From a bacterium (GTDB taxonomy: Bacteria; Fibrobacterota; Fibrobacteria; UBA11236), in assembly GCA_900299345.1 (NCBI GenBank), contig OMJM01000028.1:1-39955 (forward strand): DNA of 39,955 nt, in the 5' to 3' direction. Of this stretch, positions 1 to 6,985 are shown one piece after another. Numbering within the stretch: the first letter of the stretch is position 1; each line of letters opens with the position of its first letter. The position numbers and the translations under genes were made by a program. Below the pieces are notes generated by a model. That model had not been told where the DNA came from. It did not search any database and worked only from the letters and a program-made list of their open reading frames with translations.

Positions 1-230
1 AAGGACTCGCACCGCGCGAACTCGAGACCGTGGCGCATGCCGTGGGATGGGAAACCCTTCCGGATCGGGACTCCAAGTATTTCCGTGAAAAGGGGCTGGC
101 CTTTATGACTCCCTCACGGATTCCTCAGGTTCTGGCAACCGATTCCCTGCTCCTGCACACTCCCATCGTCCGAAATGGACGTGAAGCCACAGTGGGCATG
201 AAACCGGAAATCTGGCTGAACTGGAAATAG
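1..230 (+). CDS. ArsC/Spx-family thioredoxin-fold protein, C-terminal part (partial)
   Basis: The reading frame is open from the first bases of the window (codons in phase with base 3) and stops with TAG at 228-230, so the gene begins upstream and about 75 residues are visible. The tail has the pattern of ArsC-like reductases of the YffB/Spx type: a PREL-x-x-V-A-x-x-x-G-W-E-T-L segment, then LLLHTPIVRNG and a closing VGMKPEIW, the family's conserved region around the cis-proline and last strand. The redox cysteine would lie in the missing N-terminus, so a true reductase cannot be told from a cysteine-less relative. An internal GTG at base 30 is in frame, but the conserved PREL segment lies before it, so it is not the start. 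The next gene converges 4 bp downstream. Confidence 0.75.
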   Translation, partial: GLAPRELETVAHAVGWETLPDRDSKYFREKGLAFMTPSRIPQVLATDSLLLHTPIVRNGREATVGMKPEIWLNWK

Positions 231-234
231 CCGT

Positions 235-1731
235 CTAAAAACGATTATCCACACCCAAGTGCAGCAACGCATCACCCGGTGCGCGTTCGGGATTCAAGGC
301 ATAAGTGAAGGAAATTCCCCAATCTCCTTTAGATAATTCCATACCCGCCCCATATCCGATAACTCGATGGAATGAGTATTCACCCGAAAGGTGATTCACC
401 AAGCCCGGGTCTGTAAAAGCGAACAGACGTCCACCACGCCCCAACCACAATTGCCACTCTAATTGACCGAGGGCGTAGGCATTAGTCCAGAATTCACGTT
501 CGCGGTATCCGCGCAATGAATTGGCCCCGCCCACATAGAAGATTTCACCACGGTTGATGCGGTTCAAAGGAAGATTGCTGGCCATATTCAATCCGAATTT
601 CAAACCCTGCCGTGAAATCAGCGGAACCCAACATTCGATTTTTCCGGTTCCTTGCGCCAGATAGTAGAGACTGTCGACGATGTTCCGCCGGATACCCGTC
701 ACTCCCAATTCGGTGTGGTAGCCGGAAGCCGTCAAAGGAACCCGATCTCGTGCATCAATAATCAATCTCAATCCGGAGCGTAATGCCCGGGTGTGAATGC
801 CCAGAATCGCGTCACGATTCTCCTGATCGCCGAACTGCGCTTCTAGACGACTGGTGAAACTCAGGTCTTGAAACAGCGTCAGACCTCGATTCCATTCCCA
901 GAATACGGTGTCTTGCTGAAGAAAATTCAACTCCAGTCGCGTCCCTACCGGCGTACCAAACAACCACGGCTCGGCATAGACCAAATGTGCCTCCCGCTCA
1001 TTTCCGGCTCTGCCGTCAAAGGAGAAATCCAAATCCCGGGCGGTGCCGAAAAGATTGAGCAAATGGAGATCGATATAACCTGTCAGTTTATTGACGCTTG
1101 TCGCCTTCGAATCGTAACCCAACAGGCCGCTCAAATGATTGTCGTGTGCGTCCGGTAACCGTAAGGCCGGGTAGATAAGGTTTCGCGTCGAATCACGAAA
1201 TAGACCCGTCAATTCTGTGGATTCGAAATACCCCCTTCGCCTCAACCGTTGCAATCCAAGATTGACGCGTGATTCATTGTACGTATCGTCGCTCTCCCAT
1301 AAGGCGAGCCTTTGCACTATTTCAGGTTTACTACGCGTCTCCGACACCTTGGGTATTCCCAGTTTGTAGCCGTAACCACGGTGGATGTGGAATTCCACAT
1401 CCACCCAGCCTATTTTCATGGAATCCGCCTGCGCGTCGCTGTGGATTACGGCGAATGGGAATCCCTGATTAAGGAAGTAACGCTTGATCTCGGCCTGCAA
1501 GGCCATGATGTTTTTTCGGTTGGCCGCAATCCCGGTGTATCTCTTCACCGGGATTCCTTCCAATGGATTTTCTTGCTCGTCAAAAATCCGGATGCTATGG
1601 ATCTTGAACAGTGGCCCCCATTGAACTGAATCCACTGCGGCCCAGTATCCTTCATCCACCGCCTTTTCACGCGCGGGCTTCTGAGGATAACCGCACATGG
1701 CGAATGCCAAGACAAGCATGCAGAATTTCAT
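235..1731 (-). CDS. BamA/TamA-like (Omp85 superfamily) outer-membrane protein
   Basis: This is a 498-residue predicted outer-membrane barrel of the Omp85 family. Residues from about 40 to 180 look like one or two POTRA-type modules (the segment PEIVQRLALWESDDTYNESR and a following RLRRRGYF, typical of POTRA helices). The rest is beta-rich. Near the C-terminus GGANSLRGYRER matches the conserved L6 'RGY/RGF' loop motif, and the protein ends in Phe (VDNRF), as barrel proteins recognised by the Bam complex do. It is much shorter than true BamA (about 800 residues), closer to TamA-type or FhaC-like members. The start at 1731 (MKFCMLVLAFAMCG, a signal peptide with a possible lipobox-like Cys) is preferred because its ATG overlaps the upstream gene's stop as TGATG. 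The frame extends to 1773 without a better start. It is the last gene of a three-gene coupled cassette. Confidence 0.85.
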   Translation of the reverse strand: MKFCMLVLAFAMCGYPQKPAREKAVDEGYWAAVDSVQWGPLFKIHSIRIFDEQENPLEGIPVKRYTGIAANRKNIMALQAEIKRYFLNQGFPFAVIHSDAQADSMKIGWVDVEFHIHRGYGYKLGIPKVSETRSKPEIVQRLALWESDDTYNESRVNLGLQRLRRRGYFESTELTGLFRDSTRNLIYPALRLPDAHDNHLSGLLGYDSKATSVNKLTGYIDLHLLNLFGTARDLDFSFDGRAGNEREAHLVYAEPWLFGTPVGTRLELNFLQQDTVFWEWNRGLTLFQDLSFTSRLEAQFGDQENRDAILGIHTRALRSGLRLIIDARDRVPLTASGYHTELGVTGIRRNIVDSLYYLAQGTGKIECWVPLISRQGLKFGLNMASNLPLNRINRGEIFYVGGANSLRGYREREFWTNAYALGQLEWQLWLGRGGRLFAFTDPGLVNHLSGEYSFHRVIGYGAGMELSKGDWGISFTYALNPERAPGDALLHLGVDNRF

Positions 1732-4691
1732 CAGAACACCGCCCTCATCTCCGCGGTCATCTTTTGATCCCACGAAGTGGCATGGGGTTCCAGCCGCGCC
1801 AGATAACTGAAATTCAAATGCAAATGACTTTGAAGTTCGGATTGTGCCAATGCCTCGATACGATGTGTGATCCCCTTGCGATACCCGTCTGTCGTGAAGT
1901 ATCCCCCCTCGCCCTGACCGAAGAGATAGTGCCAGGCATATTCAACCGAGGCACGGCCACCAAAAAAGGAACCCTTTTCAATCCTCGCTTTGGTAGTCAC
2001 TTCCTGCAAGTCGAATGGAAAACCGACATTCTCACCCTGTGCGGATCCATATTGCATTGAGGGAACCAAGGTAAAGGAATGCGGAAGATGACGGTACAAT
2101 TCCAACCGGGTCTGTCTGGCATCCACACGGCTTTCTGAAATGGAGGAAGTGGAAAGTCCGCGCCGGCTTTTCGATTGCACCATTCCGGACCACGCAGCCT
2201 CCCATTCCTCCGACCAAGACCAGCGATATTCCGCGTCCGTTCGCCAATCAAACTCTCGGAATGCGTACAGGCCTGCACCCCTCAGGTAATCGCGTTGATA
2301 GCGCAATGTGGCGGAACTGGTTCCGGAAGGCGCGTGCCACCGCAGAAAGGGTTCGTAATGCGTGCGGCCGGAACGGACTGCGTCGATTTGCGCATCGGTA
2401 AGCCGGGGAAGCGGAACGGGATCCGAAGAACTATCCTGATAATCCGTGGCCAGGTCGAGACTCAGATCGACGTCTGCCAGCACACCACCGATCCCCACGG
2501 GCCATTTCCCCGGCGATAAATCCAGATGTATGTTCCACTGCAGTTCCTGATAAGGACGGCGGCCAAGGGTCGTATCGCGCTGCAGGCCCGCAAAGACATA
2601 ATCGCCGCCAAGTTCCACGCGTTGGTATGCATTGAGCAACGAGTCGAAGACGTAGTCACCTTTCCCCGAATCCACTTTTTGATAGGCATTGACAAGAGGA
2701 GCTTCGGCCGTGCGTGAAACCTGATAATGCGTTTGCAAGCCATATCCCTTGGGATACCCCGACGCGGCAAAATCAAGCTCGGCTTGATCATAAATCGTTT
2801 CTTGTGGCTTATGGGAAAGAGTGCCATCTGTTTGCAACAGCCATTCCCGGTGAAAACGCCGCGCCGCATAGGCATCTCCGCTGAACGGTCCCCAATCCAA
2901 AAGTCGCAAACGCTGTGAAACGCCGATATCGAAGAGGGAATCCTGGCGGGCAGATAGTTTGCTTGTGTAATTCGATCGACCATACAGGGAATTCACTTCG
3001 GTATCCCAAATCCAGCGGTTCCATAACGGCGCGCTTTCCAGTGAAACCGTGGGTTGCCAGAGTTCGGACTGAGCCGAGGTAACGGAGGGAGAGACATCCG
3101 TCATCCAGAGATCATGCACTACCTGAAGTTTGGGAATCCATCCGAACAATTTCGTCGCTGCATTCAACTTTTCCCGATAATTATCCCTGCGGTTGGGATC
3201 CGCCGCCAACTTGGCTTCCGTCGAAAGATCCACGTCAGCGTTGGTACGATGCAGTTTTATAAAACCTTCCCCGCGCTGCGATGTAACCCGCAACGTATCT
3301 CCGATTCTGCCATAGGCAAGACCGCCGCCACCTCCAACTTGAAAACCGGAATAAAGTTCCACGGCAAGCCGGAGGCTGTTGGCATCAAAATTTCTCTCAC
3401 CTGTCTTTGCATCGAGGTTCCATTGGTCTCGAAACGTCCGGGTTTCCACGGTCTGATGAAAGGCGGAGAAATTCTTTGAGCGATGTTCATGTGTCGGTTC
3501 GAGTTCCAGACGCAGCAACCCACCTTGATCCAATGGGGAACCGAATCGGTGAATACCGTGATAGCGGGTGGAAAATCCGAGATTGTCTCCGTCGTCACGT
3601 TCGGAGTAAAGGTTTTTGTCCCACAGACTTCCCAAGGCTACGAACCTGCCTTTCCCCTTTTCCCCACCATCCCACTCAGCTGCAAAAACGCCAGCCGCCA
3701 GTTTTTGCGGCAATGAAACCGCACCTGACGAGTCTGTCAGAATGGAATCACCCGCCAGTTCGTAGCGATGAAGCGCGGAATCTCCCGGCGTCCCTGCAGC
3801 AGGATTATCCTTGTCATCCCATTCTTGAATCATTCGCGCACTGAAACGGAAAGCGCCGAGAGTGTCCGAAAGTTCGGTTCCTGCCACGCTTCTTGGAAAG
3901 ACTTGCTCGGTATACTGAAATTCCACCGTGAACAGATTTTCGCCGGTGACCCAGACCGCCTTGAGAAAGTCAACCCTGCCATCCGAATAATCAATGGTGT
4001 AGTCGGCACCGCGTAGCAGCAGGGAGCCATTGCGCCAGACGCGTTCCGTCCCTGCAAGGACGGTGATGAAAGCACTCCCGTCGCGGCCACGGAGATAGTA
4101 GCCGCTTTGTTTCCCGTCCACGCCGTGCAAGGTGTCGGTGTGAAAGACACCCTTGCTCAAGGCATACATTGCCGTGAGCCCGAATCCGGAATGGACATAT
4201 CCAAGCCGCGCCCCATCGGCTTTGATGGCAAAACGATCCTCGCCCTCTCGACCGTAGTTGAGGAAATAATCCCCCAGCAGGTATTCGTATTGTCGGCCGT
4301 AAACCCGCAGGTATTTATTGTCCACCTCGCGCAAACTGGCGGTGTTTCCTTGCGGCTGAACGGGAACATTTTGATCCGAAAGACTGCCTTCTATGAAGAC
4401 ATTCTCCGCGATTTGTCCTTTCACATTCACAAGCAGCGAGGCATCGACCCCAACCCCATTCCCCTGCCCTGTGGTCACGGAAAGCGATTTGCTTCCCGAA
4501 AAATCCACATGGTAGGCTCCCGTATCGATCGTGGTGTCCTTGAAGGTTTGCGATTCAACGTGAACGGAATCGTTGCGGAAGACGGGGACATCAGCAGAAT
4601 CATGCAAGTGGATCTCGGAATGCGCCCACGGAGGCGCGGGAACCGGGCCGGAGATCAAAGAATTGAGTAGCAATAGGCCGGGGTAAATCAC
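1731..4691 (-). CDS. Large predicted outer-membrane beta-barrel protein with a SprA-like DYTIDY motif
   Basis: The product is a 986-residue exported protein of unknown function. It has an N-terminal signal-like segment (MIYPGLLLLNSLISG) and then almost entirely alternating polar/aromatic beta-strand sequence, ending in Phe (EMRAVF). Around residues 205-265 the segment GTERVWRNGSLLLRG, DYTIDYSDGRVDF and then FTVEFQY resembles a motif I associate with SprA and with large uncharacterised outer-membrane proteins of Gemmatimonadota and other FCB phyla. That comparison is from memory. A second repeated element, VNAYQKVDSGKGDYVFDSLLNAYQRVELGGDYVF, is visible near residues 670-700. The start is GTG at 4691, whose GTGA overlaps the TGA of the lipoprotein gene upstream. 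The stop overlaps the ATG of the Omp85 gene. Coupling of all three argues for one envelope complex. Confidence 0.8.
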   Translation of the reverse strand: MIYPGLLLLNSLISGPVPAPPWAHSEIHLHDSADVPVFRNDSVHVESQTFKDTTIDTGAYHVDFSGSKSLSVTTGQGNGVGVDASLLVNVKGQIAENVFIEGSLSDQNVPVQPQGNTASLREVDNKYLRVYGRQYEYLLGDYFLNYGREGEDRFAIKADGARLGYVHSGFGLTAMYALSKGVFHTDTLHGVDGKQSGYYLRGRDGSAFITVLAGTERVWRNGSLLLRGADYTIDYSDGRVDFLKAVWVTGENLFTVEFQYTEQVFPRSVAGTELSDTLGAFRFSARMIQEWDDKDNPAAGTPGDSALHRYELAGDSILTDSSGAVSLPQKLAAGVFAAEWDGGEKGKGRFVALGSLWDKNLYSERDDGDNLGFSTRYHGIHRFGSPLDQGGLLRLELEPTHEHRSKNFSAFHQTVETRTFRDQWNLDAKTGERNFDANSLRLAVELYSGFQVGGGGGLAYGRIGDTLRVTSQRGEGFIKLHRTNADVDLSTEAKLAADPNRRDNYREKLNAATKLFGWIPKLQVVHDLWMTDVSPSVTSAQSELWQPTVSLESAPLWNRWIWDTEVNSLYGRSNYTSKLSARQDSLFDIGVSQRLRLLDWGPFSGDAYAARRFHREWLLQTDGTLSHKPQETIYDQAELDFAASGYPKGYGLQTHYQVSRTAEAPLVNAYQKVDSGKGDYVFDSLLNAYQRVELGGDYVFAGLQRDTTLGRRPYQELQWNIHLDLSPGKWPVGIGGVLADVDLSLDLATDYQDSSSDPVPLPRLTDAQIDAVRSGRTHYEPFLRWHAPSGTSSATLRYQRDYLRGAGLYAFREFDWRTDAEYRWSWSEEWEAAWSGMVQSKSRRGLSTSSISESRVDARQTRLELYRHLPHSFTLVPSMQYGSAQGENVGFPFDLQEVTTKARIEKGSFFGGRASVEYAWHYLFGQGEGGYFTTDGYRKGITHRIEALAQSELQSHLHLNFSYLARLEPHATSWDQKMTAEMRAVF

Positions 4692-5407
4692 TGAAATCGG
4701 ATTGGCTGAAGCCGACGTTGGACTGAAAGGAAACGGAATCCAAAGCCATCCTTGTCCGCCACCTCAAGAGTCCATTCCCGTGCACTTTCATCCCAGACCG
4801 TTCGACCTCCAGAATGATTGTTGTTGTGGTCTGAACTCTTGTTCAACGAGGCATCGAAACGCGCCGGGCCATCGGGTAACACACAGGCAATGGAACCACT
4901 ATCTGGTTCCTGAATGCAATCCCGTATCCCCATGGGAAGACGGATGCGATTGCGCAAGATCCAATCCGCAGTCCCTTCGCTTCCCTGCCGATCCGCGAAT
5001 TGCCATGCTTCACCCGAGGCATAATCCAGGAAGGTGAAAGCCCCATCCGCACCGCGGAAAGCAACCATGCGTCCAGGGGCCCATGGAAGCAGTATTGACG
5101 GGAGAGGAAAGGTGGAAATCAATTGCGCGCCGGTATCGTACAAGCACAGGCGACCTTGCGCAGCGTCCAGCAAATAGAAATGTCCCTGAATTCCTTCCAA
5201 CGCCGCCACAGGCCGAAAGGCGCCACCGGGTGAAGCGATCTCCTTCCATGATTCAAAATTCGGAAAACGGGAATAGCGCGCGCCGCCAAAACGAAACGCA
5301 TACCACATGTCACGGGAATGGACAACCGCATCCGCTTCAATGCCTGGATTTCGGTTGGAGCTTGCCGAATGAGTGGCACAACCGACAACCGAGATCATGA
5401 ACGTCAT
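4688..5407 (-). CDS. Predicted lipoprotein, beta-propeller-like, first gene of the envelope cassette
   Basis: This is a protein of about 239 residues with an N-terminal lipobox-like SVVGC followed by a Ser/Asn-rich linker, so it is probably a lipoprotein. The body contains short repeats of the type GHFYLLDAAQGRLCLYDTGA and GAFTFLDYASGEAWQF, reminiscent of propeller blades in which a strand reads out a 'value' and then a 'label'. I do not recognise the family. The start is uncertain. ATGs at 5407 and 5398 give a very short signal (10 or 7 residues before Cys), while a hydrophobic run continues in frame upstream with no ATG, GTG or TTG nearby. A CTG start at 5434 would give a normal-length signal peptide. 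No clear Shine-Dalgarno is seen at either ATG. The gene ends in a GTGA overlap with the 986-residue barrel gene and faces the sigma factor gene across a repeat-rich region. Confidence 0.7.
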   Translation of the reverse strand: MTFMISVVGCATHSASSNRNPGIEADAVVHSRDMWYAFRFGGARYSRFPNFESWKEIASPGGAFRPVAALEGIQGHFYLLDAAQGRLCLYDTGAQLISTFPLPSILLPWAPGRMVAFRGADGAFTFLDYASGEAWQFADRQGSEGTADWILRNRIRLPMGIRDCIQEPDSGSIACVLPDGPARFDASLNKSSDHNNNHSGGRTVWDESAREWTLEVADKDGFGFRFLSVQRRLQPIRFQ

Positions 5408-5416
5408 GAATAAGAG

Positions 5417-5475
5417 TGTGCAAGTTGTGCACAGTAAAAAACCACACTGCGCAGACTGCGCAAAACCTTGCGCAG
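5417..5475. promoter_or_regulatory. Cluster of TGYGCA hexamers with an 8-bp perfect inverted repeat
   Basis: Five hexamers lie in the intergenic region: TGTGCA at 5417 and 5426 (9 bp apart), and TGCGCA at 5448, 5457 and 5469 (9 and 12 bp apart). The last two form the perfect dyad CTGCGCAA-AACC-TTGCGCAG at 5456-5475, and the second contains the palindrome TGTGCACA. The cluster ends about 60 bp upstream of the sigma-54 site and starts 10 bp upstream of the divergent lipoprotein gene. That suits an activator (enhancer-binding protein) site for the rightward gene and an operator for the leftward cassette. The binding protein is unknown. Confidence 0.6.
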
Positions 5476-5534
5476 GGAAAGGATGTTTGGGATACAAATC
5501 TTTGTGTTTATGGCCAAAAAGGGCAATTCGCAGA

Positions 5535-5552
5535 CTGGCACGCCCGTTGCAA
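5535..5552 (+). promoter_or_regulatory. Sigma-54 (RpoN) -24/-12 promoter
   Basis: The sequence CTGGCACGCCCGTTGCA matches the sigma-54 consensus YTGGCACG-N4-TTGCW at every defined position, with GG (5537-5538) and GC (5549-5550) at the required spacing. It lies just upstream of the ECF sigma factor gene. The expected transcription start, about 12 nt past the GC, falls near 5562, so the mRNA would have only about 3 nt before the ATG at 5565. That would make it nearly leaderless, which fits the lack of a Shine-Dalgarno. Confidence 0.75.
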
Positions 5553-5564
5553 AATACCCTCCGC

Positions 5565-6116
5565 ATGAACACAACAATTCTCACAGCCCAAACCCTTTGT
5601 CCCGATGCCACCCAGTTGTATGCACGCTACCGCGATTTCGTGGTCCGCGTCTGCATTCGATATGTACAAAACCACGACGAAGCGGAAGATCTCGCCCAAG
5701 AAGTGTTTCTCAAGGCTGGAAATGCCATGGATTCCTTCGCGGGCCAGAGTCAGCCCAGCACGTGGTTGTATCGCATCGCTGTGAACCACTGTCTCGATAC
5801 CCTTCGCCAAAAGAAGCGCCAACGCGATCAACTGGCGACCTACGCCATCATTATGGAAGACGATTGTGAAGAAGAAGGCGAAGAAACACCTTCCGCCATG
5901 AGACAGGTATTGGACAGGTTGCGCTCCGAGATGGATCCCATCAATGGACAAATCGTGTATCTACGCTTCGAGATGGGAATGACACACGATGCCATTGCGG
6001 AAGTCCGCGGAGTTTCACGTGTGGCCATCACCAAGCGGCTCGCAAAAATCGAACTTCGCGCCAAGGCAATCTACGCAGAGCTGGCAAATGCTGAATCCGA
6101 AAGGATGTCAGCTTGA
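5565..6116 (+). CDS. ECF-type RNA polymerase sigma factor
   Basis: This 183-residue sigma-70-family factor of ECF architecture directs RNA polymerase to a specific promoter set. Region 2 spans about residues 18-85 (LYARYRDFVVRVCIRYVQ, then DEAEDLAQEVFLKA, the conserved region 2.2 motif, then TWLYRIAVNHCLDTLR of region 2.4). A strongly acidic linker (EDDCEEEGEE) follows, and region 4 covers about 125-178 with a helix-turn-helix (MTHDAIAEVRGVSRVAITKRL). The ATG at 5565 is chosen because it sits at the start of the family fold. The frame is open further upstream, but only through intergenic repeats. No anti-sigma factor gene with a transmembrane segment is adjacent, unlike most ECF genes. The divergent neighbour is the envelope cassette, a plausible target. 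Confidence 0.9.
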   Translation: MNTTILTAQTLCPDATQLYARYRDFVVRVCIRYVQNHDEAEDLAQEVFLKAGNAMDSFAGQSQPSTWLYRIAVNHCLDTLRQKKRQRDQLATYAIIMEDDCEEEGEETPSAMRQVLDRLRSEMDPINGQIVYLRFEMGMTHDAIAEVRGVSRVAITKRLAKIELRAKAIYAELANAESERMSA

Positions 6117-6226
6117 TCTTCCGGGGAACCGGACCCGGCTCGGACTCTGCTAGTGCAGCGATTCGAGAAACCGCATGCCGCCGTTCGGTTCCCCACCACG
6201 GGAATTTTCCAATTTTCAATGACCTA

Positions 6227-6934
6227 ATGAACCGCATCTTACTTCTTGCCTTGATCGCAGTTTGTTATTCGATTCCAGTCTGCGCCAAAGATACCGTTAT
6301 TTTATTGCATGGTCTTTTAAGGGACAGCCGCTCGATGGAGAAGATGAGTGCATCTCTCGTCGATGCTGGCTACGAAGTGACCAACGTGGATTACCCTTCC
6401 CATTCCGCGTCGGTGGAGGAATTATCGGAAACCATCCTTGGAGCAACTCTCGCGCGCCTCGACAACAAAGACTCGGCGGCGAAGATTCATTTCGTAACCC
6501 ATTCGTTGGGAGGCATCCTCGTACGACAGTACCTGAGCAGGCATCAAGTCCCACAACTTGGACGAGTCGTCATGCTCGCGCCTCCCAATCAAGGAAGCGA
6601 AGTGGTGGACAAGCTGGGGGATCTTAAAGCTTTCGAATGGATCAACGGACCTTCCGGAAAAGAGCTCGGAACATCTCCGGAATCGGTTCCCAACAAACTG
6701 GGACCGGTTCATTTCGAGTTGGGAGTGATTGCAGGAGATCGCTCCATCAACGGCATCAACAGTCGGATGATCCCGGGCCCGGATGATGGCAAGGTATCCG
6801 TGGAGCGAACCAAAGTACAAGGCATGAAGGAACACATCACCTTGCATGCCACGCATCCTTATATCATGAAAAACAGGGAGGCTATTGGGCAAACTGTGTT
6901 TTTTCTGGGAAACGGGACGTTTCAACACCGTTAA
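6227..6934 (+). CDS. Secreted alpha/beta-hydrolase, lipase/PGAP1-like
   Basis: This is a predicted exported esterase or lipase of 235 residues. A signal peptide ends near residue 20 (MNRILLLALIAVCYSIPVCA). The mature protein begins with the oxyanion strand TVILLHGLLRD, and the nucleophile elbow is THSLGG with Ser in a G/T-H-S-x-G context typical of triacylglycerol lipases and DUF676/PGAP1-like proteins. A late Asp (GPDDGKVSV) and His (THPYIM) can complete the triad. The ATG at 6227 is preferred because it starts the signal peptide; an in-frame TTG at 6113 overlaps the sigma factor stop but adds an implausible N-terminus. It follows the sigma gene by 110 bp and may share its transcript. The substrate is unknown. 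Confidence 0.8.
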   Translation: MNRILLLALIAVCYSIPVCAKDTVILLHGLLRDSRSMEKMSASLVDAGYEVTNVDYPSHSASVEELSETILGATLARLDNKDSAAKIHFVTHSLGGILVRQYLSRHQVPQLGRVVMLAPPNQGSEVVDKLGDLKAFEWINGPSGKELGTSPESVPNKLGPVHFELGVIAGDRSINGINSRMIPGPDDGKVSVERTKVQGMKEHITLHATHPYIMKNREAIGQTVFFLGNGTFQHR

Positions 6935-6985
6935 ACCAGTTCGACGGATTGACGAAGCTTATTCGATTTGGCAGGTTTTTTCCAA

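Noticed and set aside
2462-2983. 173-codon minus-strand frame within the 986-residue barrel gene
   Set aside because: It lies inside a longer gene on the same strand, has no domain-like sequence and looks like a shadow of the coding frame.
5373-5564. Upstream extension of the ECF sigma factor frame by 64 codons
   Set aside because: The extra residues are encoded by the repeat array and sigma-54 site and show no sigma-factor similarity; region 2 starts right after the ATG at 5565.
6113-6226. Start of the lipase-like gene at TTG 6113, overlapping the sigma factor stop
   Set aside because: The added 38 residues are unlike a signal peptide; a good signal peptide begins at ATG 6227.
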